Positions 59,012 through 64,000 of a DNA stretch of 64,000 bases are shown here, piece after piece. This DNA is from Aquilaria yunnanensis (Eukaryota > Streptophyta > Magnoliopsida > Malvales > Thymelaeaceae), in assembly GCA_039654915.1 (NCBI GenBank), contig CM077594.1, forward strand, positions 73,030,393 to 73,094,392, given 5' to 3'. The translations under genes were made by a program, and so were the position numbers. The first letter of the stretch is position 1, and every line of letters starts with the position of its first letter. The notes under the pieces are model-generated. The model did not search any database and was not told where the DNA came from. It saw only the letters and a program-made list of their open reading frames with translations.

Positions 59012-59837
59012 TGATGCCCGTTGGCATCTTCGTTGTATGACATGGTGAGCCTGGAAGGGACTTCCTGTGAAAGGGGGCGTCTGAAGGAGAGACTTCTAGG
59101 GAGAGATTGCCTGAAACACTCAAAGAACAAGGGTTAGGAGGTCCCCAGAGTGTTTTCCGGGGGAGGAGCCTCCGACACCCAAGTAAGTATTTGGTGAAGT
59201 GAATAATAATGAATTTTTCCTGAGACTTTCCTGAATATTTATAGGAGGATGTTTAGGGGAAGTCCGTTTGACACAGCTCGCTTAGATCATGATACATGTT
59301 TGATTGGATGCAGTCCGTACCTTCGGGAATGGGGACCTTTAGCTAGCCATAGGCTGTCAGGGCCGCAGTAGGTCTGCATGTTAGGGCGTGTATGAAGGCG
59401 GCATGTCACGAGATGTGTGAGGGCGGCGTGTCAAAGGCTCCTTAACCATTTTTGTCGTACTCTCTAGATCTCTTCGCTGTAAGAGACCTCTTAGGGACAG
59501 GAAGGCTTCTTGCTGAGGTTGCTCCAGTTATTCGTGAGTCCCCTCGGCACAGATGACCCCCTCTAGAGGTGCTTTCCTCTGCCGAAGATGCCGAGTCAAC
59601 CTCTCCCGAAGATAGCTAGGTCATCTTACTGAGGGTGGTAGTGCACCATACTCCTGAGGCCAGTATTGCCATTTCCTGAGGGTGATGGTGGATCATCCTA
59701 GGTAGAGGGATCAGGATGCCAGATCCTACTTTCCTGAGGTTGGTGTTCACATTCTTTGAGGGTGATGCTCGCCTTTTCTGAGGGTGGCACTTCGTTAGAC
59801 CTCGGGGATTTAAAGGGCAATAGCCCTTTGGCTATCA
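59012..59837 (-). repeat. 5' LTR of the old Tat element
   Basis: 826 bp, homologous to 28394-29233. Minus-strand TATA box at 59236-59245, R-U5 stem-loop at 59137-59173. Target duplication GTTGT follows at 59838-59842. Confidence 0.94.
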
Positions 59838-60873
59838 GTTGTGGATGTTTCCATTTCATTCAAAACAAGTTGTGAATGTTTCCATGCCACTCTTGTTGTG
59901 AATGTTTCCATTTCATTCCAAACAAGTCATGAGTGTTTCCAATTCAAAGACGTTGTGAATGTTTCCATTTCACTGTCAACAAGTTGTGAATGTTTCCTTT
60001 CCAAGGTAGTTGTGAGTGTTTCTATTGCAAACAAGTTGTGAATGTTTACTTTCTAAACTAGTCATGAATGTTTCCATTTCATTCTAAACAAGTTGTGAAT
60101 GATTCCAATCTGAACAAGTTCTGAATGTTTCCATTCAAAATTAGTTGTGAATATATCTATTCCAAACAAATTGTGAAGGTGTCCATTTTAATCCTAACAA
60201 GTTCTGAATGTTTATAGTACAAACTAGTTTTGAATGTTTTTATCTTATTCTAACCAAGTTGTGAATGTTTCCATTCCAATCTACTTATGAATGTTTCTAT
60301 TTCAAACAAGTTAAGAATGTTTCCATTTGATTCTAAAGAACTTGTGAATGTTTCCATTCCAAAGAAGTTGTGAATGTTTACATTTCATTCCAAACAACTT
60401 ATGAATGTTTCCTTTGCATTCTAAACATGTTGTGATTGTTTCCATTTCATTGAAAACAAGTTATGAATGTTTCCAATCCTTTTCATTCCAAACAGCGTCT
60501 GAATGTTTCTATTCCAAACTAGTTGTGAATGTTTCCATTCCAAACTAGTTGTGAATGTTTCTATTTCAAGCAAGTTAAGAATGTTTCCATTTCATTCCCA
60601 ACAAGTTGTGAAAGTTTTCATTCCAAACTTGCTATGAATGTTTCTATTTCATTCTAAATAAGTTGTGAATGTTTCTATTCCAAAGTAGTTGTGAATGTTT
60701 TCATTTCATTCTAAACAAGTGGTGAATGTTTCCATTCCAAACTAGTTGTAAATGTTTCTATTCCAAACAGGTTGTGAAAGTGTCCATTTTATTCTACAGA
60801 AGTTGTGAGTGTTTTTATAACAAAGTAGTTCTGAATGTTTCCTTTTCATTTTAAACAATTTGTGAATGATTCC
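59838..60873 (+). repeat. Tandem satellite array, block 4
   Basis: Same monomers and orientation as the other blocks. It contains the TTTCTAAACTAGTCATGAATG landmark near 60050. Ends where the right-edge LTR begins. Confidence 0.94.
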
Positions 60874-63019
60874 TGTTACGGCTCTCCTAGTGGGAAGCAC
60901 GCTTGAAGAAGGTAAAGTGCTCTAAATCAAGTTTAAAACCTTAATTAAACTTTACATAGCAAGATTAGGAAAGTTTAGCAAAGTTCACTAAGTTCCAAGG
61001 AGGTTAAGGAGCTGAATAAGGATCAGGGGCAAAATAGTAATTTTTACATCCTGAATAGTCGGGCCGGATCCCGAGTGGTTAAAATGAAGTTTTATGACTA
61101 AAATTTTCACTTTAACCCAAACTTGATGAAATAAACAAGGATTAATCAAGAATAGCTAAGGTTACCAAAAGGTGGGAACTTAAGTGTATCATGTCTAATA
61201 CTTTGGTGGTTTAAGTGTTAAACATGGTTATAAGAAGGTAGAGTGGAGGGGTGGCTCCCATAAACCCCAGTTCATCATCTCCACCCTTATTTTTTTATCC
61301 AATTAAGCTTGAATCAAAGTTTCTTGGTGAAAGGAGAAGCCATCCTAAGTATATAGGTCATTGGGAGCTCATTTCATGCATAAAACCATGGTTTTGGAGC
61401 TTGGAAGCATGTTTTCTCCCATCCCCTATTTTTGGTACGAGGTAACCAATGAGTTCTTGATTGATTTCAGGTTTATTGGTTAGTTAGGAGCTTGGAATTT
61501 GGTTAGAAAGTAAGAATTTGATGTTTCATGCCTATGTTTTGCTTGGAACTTAGGTGGCGCTTTGGTGAGCTTAGTGTTTGGAAAAGTGCTTGATTCTTGC
61601 TTGTTACTTGGAGTTGAGCTAATGGGGTTGTATTTTCGAGTTGAATTAATGCTATTGCAATGAGGTTGCCTGAAGAATTCAAGTAATTCTAGCAATAGCA
61701 TTAGTTAGTGGACAAGGTTGAATCATGGTGGACGATGAGGTTTGTGATAACTGGAATGATGTTATAATGTATCATAGATTCACTTGGGATAGTTGGTTGT
61801 GATCTATGCAACATGTTTTACATGTGTGTGAAGTTTGGAGGATAACCAAGCATGTTTGATATGTTTGGTAAATGTCCAAATTTCTTAGCAGCAAAATCTG
61901 TGAAAATTCTGCAGATTCGCAAATTGGCAACACGTCGCCAATTTTGTACCATTGTCCATGACGCGTCACCAATACAAGAAAGTTGGCAGAATGTTACCAA
62001 CTGTGGTGACACGTCACCACACTTGGTGACACGTGGCCATAGGTATGTTGGCTGAATTTTCCAAGTTTTGCTAGGAAGGTGAAGGGGAGACCTAAGGGGG
62101 TTCTTAGGGTACCTTGGGGCCTAAGCGCTCCGGGGGTACTCCGAGACTTTCAATAGTCCTTCAAGACCTAGGTGTTTTCTTAAGTTTTGTAAAGTTTTAT
62201 TATTACTTCTAACATAAGCAAGAAAACTAGTTTACTAAGGATCATAACTAAGTACCAGTAGCTAGGGTGGAAGGTTTAGAACCATTGGCAACCTAGCTGT
62301 GCCGTTAGCCACGAGGTTGCAAGGTATCGTGAAGACCCTTACTAAGAATGTTTAGGTTCTCACTGCTTAGTTATATTGTGTAGATTCTGAAGTTGTTGGA
62401 CCAGGTAATCGTTGAGGTTTATTGCAGTAGTTAGCTTTTGCTGCAGGTATTTCCCTTGAGAATCTTTATGATTCCAGTTTACTTGGGTAACTTGTTGGTC
62501 AAGTAACAGTACTAACTAGAGTTTTCCTTTGGCTGTAGAGCCTAGTAGCACTTGGACAAGGGTTTTTGTGGCTCACCACTAGGACTTGCATCTAAGGTGG
62601 GAGTTAGTTCAAGAAGATCTCAATTCAGGCTTGTATATATAGTACTCTTAATTGCCTCCATTGTTTATGTTTTAAAGAGTTCTAGACTCTAGGGTTGCTC
62701 TTGGGTAAGGGCATTAGTCTACTTTATGTATGAATGCTCCCATGCAGTTTTTATGTGTAGTAAACTCACATAAATTTTGATTTTGTATGCTTGGGCTATT
62801 TAAACTTATTTTCTATGGAAATCTCTTGGCCAAGTCATTGTCTTATGGTTTTTGTTAATCCAAGTCAAAGCATGAAGATCATGCGTCTTGCATATTCTAA
62901 GGTAATCAACTAGCATCACAGAGTTTTAATTCATGCATATATTCAACTAGCCAATTGCAATCCACCGTGAGACCAACTCTCACAGGTGTCCTGGCCAGGG
63001 GCCAAGGACAGCCGTATCA
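60874..63019 (+). repeat. 5' LTR of the right-edge gypsy element
   Basis: Ends form an imperfect inverted repeat: TGTTACGGCT at the start, AGCCGTATCA at the end (9 of 10). No open gene is supported inside. A cluster of ACGT-centred inverted motifs lies at 61924-62039. Confidence 0.87.
61924..62039. promoter_or_regulatory. Cluster of ACGT-centred inverted motifs
   Basis: TTGGCAACACGTCGCCAA (61924-61941), ATGACGCGTCACC (about 61959-61971), GTGGTGACACGTCACCAC (62003-62020, perfect 8-bp arms) and TTGGTGACACGTGGCCA (62023-62039). They resemble bZIP-type binding sites and could also form hairpins. Regulatory role is inferred. Confidence 0.5.
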
Positions 63020-63024
63020 GTTTT

Positions 63025-63037
63025 TGGTATCAGAGGC
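63025..63037 (+). other. Primer-binding site, tRNA-iMet type (right-edge element)
   Basis: TGGTATCAGAGGC five bases after the LTR end, one base off the TGGTATCAGAGC consensus. Confidence 0.87.
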
Positions 63038-63159
63038 TAGAGCTCATTTCATAGCGATTCGAGGCTAAGGCTGAGATCTAGTTTTGGAAAGTCTAGGTGC
63101 TAGGAATGTTAGTACTTCCAACATCTGGGGAATGTTGTCTGCTTTGTTTGTAGGTTACT

Positions 63160-64000
63160 ATGGTTGACACTAGGTCAGGAGCTTCGAAAGGGTCTAGAGA
63201 ACCTGGTGAGGGTTCTAGTGACCCAGTTATGGCAAGGCTAGATGAAATATCCAGGGTGCTTTAGGGTGTGATTCAGACTATAGCCCAAGTGGCACAGGGT
63301 ATGACTACCATCATGACTAAGTTCTTCCAAGATCGTAAGGATAGAGAAGTTGTCCAAGAGGAAAATGATCCACATCAAGATCAGGAAAGGCATGTTGAGC
63401 AGCAGCGAATGTCTAGGGCTCATGAATGGGGAAATCATGTTCATGAGGAGGAAGATGAGCTAGAGGTTATGGAGGTTCCAAGGAGGGGAGACACCCCACA
63501 TCAAATGAGGTTGTTGGAAAAGTTTAAGACTGTAGATCCACTGAGTTTTGATGGGATAGGTGATCTCGATTGAGCAGAAGATTGGTTATCTAGGATGAAT
63601 TGACTTTTTAATTCTGGAAGTTATGAGTCTGAACAAAAGATGGCCTTAGTACCTTTCTTTTTGAGAGGGAGGGCTAGTTTATGGTGGGATGATGTGATGG
63701 AAATGCTCAAAGAAGGTAATGGTACTCGACCAGAGCACAAGAAAAAGGTACTCAAGTGGTCAGACTTTAAGAAGAAATTCCGACAGGAATATATTAATAA
63801 AGCTACACAAAATCAAAGGAGGATCCAGTTTGAGAATCTAATGCAAGCAGAGATGTTTGTGCACGAGTATGAGTAGCATTTTAATTCACTTATTTGGCAT
63901 GCTCCTTACATGATTGGTAATGATGAGTTGAAGGCCAAGAAATTCTTTCAAGGTTTGAAACCTGTGCTTCGGAGGTATATGGCGACAGTGGATATCAAGA
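63160..64000 (+). pseudogene. Gag of the right-edge gypsy element (partial, with stops)
   Basis: ATG at 63160 (MVDTRSGASKGS) opens a frame with an acidic Gln/Glu-rich linker (HVEQQRMSRAHEW) and a capsid region (FKTVDPLSFDGIGD, FLRGRASLWWDDVMEML, WSDFKKKFRQEYINKATQNQRR, KKFFQGLKPVLRRYM). In-frame stops at about 63262 (VL*GVIQ), 63571, 63601 and 63874 sit where Gln, Trp or Tyr codons are expected. It runs off the window. Normally it forms the particle shell; this copy is at least partly disabled. Confidence 0.83.

Larger units (their letters stand above)
57249..59043 (-). pseudogene. Old Tat gag remnant
   Basis: The start ATG at 59041-59043 is 32 nt inside the 5' LTR, exactly as in the young element (MSYNEDANGHHLAQSMGT against MTHNDEALGHHLAPSVGT). 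The frame is open to about 58753. Later pieces are PVWSRLSETFTGEESPFIR (58318-58512), the capsid block FQELSTAFTQQFIGSRPTAK (58000-58177) and the knuckle CQFHRDHGHDTEDCF (57369-57415). Stops and frameshifts separate them. A 192-bp in-frame tandem duplication lies at 57411-57794. The solo LTR at 56277 cuts the downstream junction. Confidence 0.87.
28394..59837 (-). mobile_element. Old Tat-lineage Ty3/gypsy element with three nested insertions
   Basis: LTRs at 28394-29233 and 59012-59837 start TGATAGCC and end GCATCA on the minus strand. The whole is flanked by exact 5-bp duplications GTTGT (28389-28393 and 59838-59842), and both flanks are satellite. Reading the minus strand: 5' LTR, primer site, gag, protease, RT, RNase H, second RNase H, integrase, then an antisense accessory gene, polypurine tract and 3' LTR. 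Three younger insertions occupy 29612-40772, 45594-53844 and 56277-57248. Without them and their duplicated target bases the element is about 11.05 kb. LTRs differ by about 8-10% by eye, and the coding regions carry many stops and frameshifts, so it is old and dead. Confidence 0.95.
60874..64000 (+). mobile_element. Ty3/gypsy element, 5' part, cut by the window edge
   Basis: A 2146-bp LTR, an iMet primer site and the start of gag on the + strand. Only 3.1 kb are in view. Long LTRs, primer type and gag layout fit a Tekay-like chromovirus, but its LTR is not the same family as the one at 3526. The left flank candidate for the target duplication is ATTCC (60869-60873). Confidence 0.88.

Noticed and set aside
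61251..62055. Small frames in the right-edge LTR
   Set aside because: They lie inside a 2.1-kb LTR, are short and have no recognisable domain.

Overview
The window is plant nuclear heterochromatin: an AT-rich tandem satellite array broken up by nested LTR retrotransposons. No ordinary host gene, rRNA, tRNA or CRISPR array was found. A flowering plant is indicated by a Ty3/gypsy chromovirus with an initiator-Met primer site and a C-terminal chromodomain, by Tat-lineage Ty3/gypsy elements with two RNase H domains, and by a Ty1/copia element with a typical plant layout. The species cannot be told from the sequence.

Layout. 1-3525: satellite of 26/31-bp monomers. 3526-13442: decayed Tekay-like chromovirus on the + strand (LTRs 3526-5909 and 10971-13442). 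13443-25956: satellite with multi-kb higher-order periodicity and a ~165-bp inverted segment. 25957-28294: solo-LTR-like insertion, minus orientation, with 5-bp TSD TATTC. 28295-28393: satellite. 28394-59837: an old Tat-lineage element in minus orientation (TSD GTTGT) carrying three later insertions. 59838-60873: satellite. 60874-64000: left part of another iMet-primed gypsy element, cut by the window edge.

The old Tat element hosts (a) a young Tat element at 29612-40772 (TSD GCTAC; its two 867-bp LTRs look identical; one open 1832-codon gag-pol), (b) a decayed copia element at 45594-53844 (TSD CACTG/CATTG) splitting the RNase H region, and (c) a 972-bp solo Tat LTR at 56277-57248 (TSD AGAAT) splitting the gag-protease reading frame. 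Removing all three leaves about 11.0 kb, close to the 11.16 kb of the young element. Relative ages by eye: old Tat (LTRs about 8-10% different), then copia (several percent), then young Tat (none seen).

The most notable system is an accessory gene encoded antisense to gag-pol in both Tat elements. In the young element it is a four-exon gene (31319-33667) with its own G-box and TATA box, three short introns with GT-AG borders and good branch sites, and a predicted 708-residue product: a globular N-terminal domain, a basic NLS-like stretch and a long coiled coil. The old element keeps the same start, splice sites and promoter spacing despite stop codons. The antisense layout explains how introns survive retrotransposition: the genomic RNA is transcribed from the other strand, so those introns are not removed from it. 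Other structure worth attention: an R-U5 stem-loop kept by compensatory changes across Tat LTRs, a covarying triple hairpin in the solo LTR at 25957-28294, gag translation that starts inside the LTR and crosses the primer-binding site, and a seven-copy palindromic repeat between the convergent pol and accessory genes.
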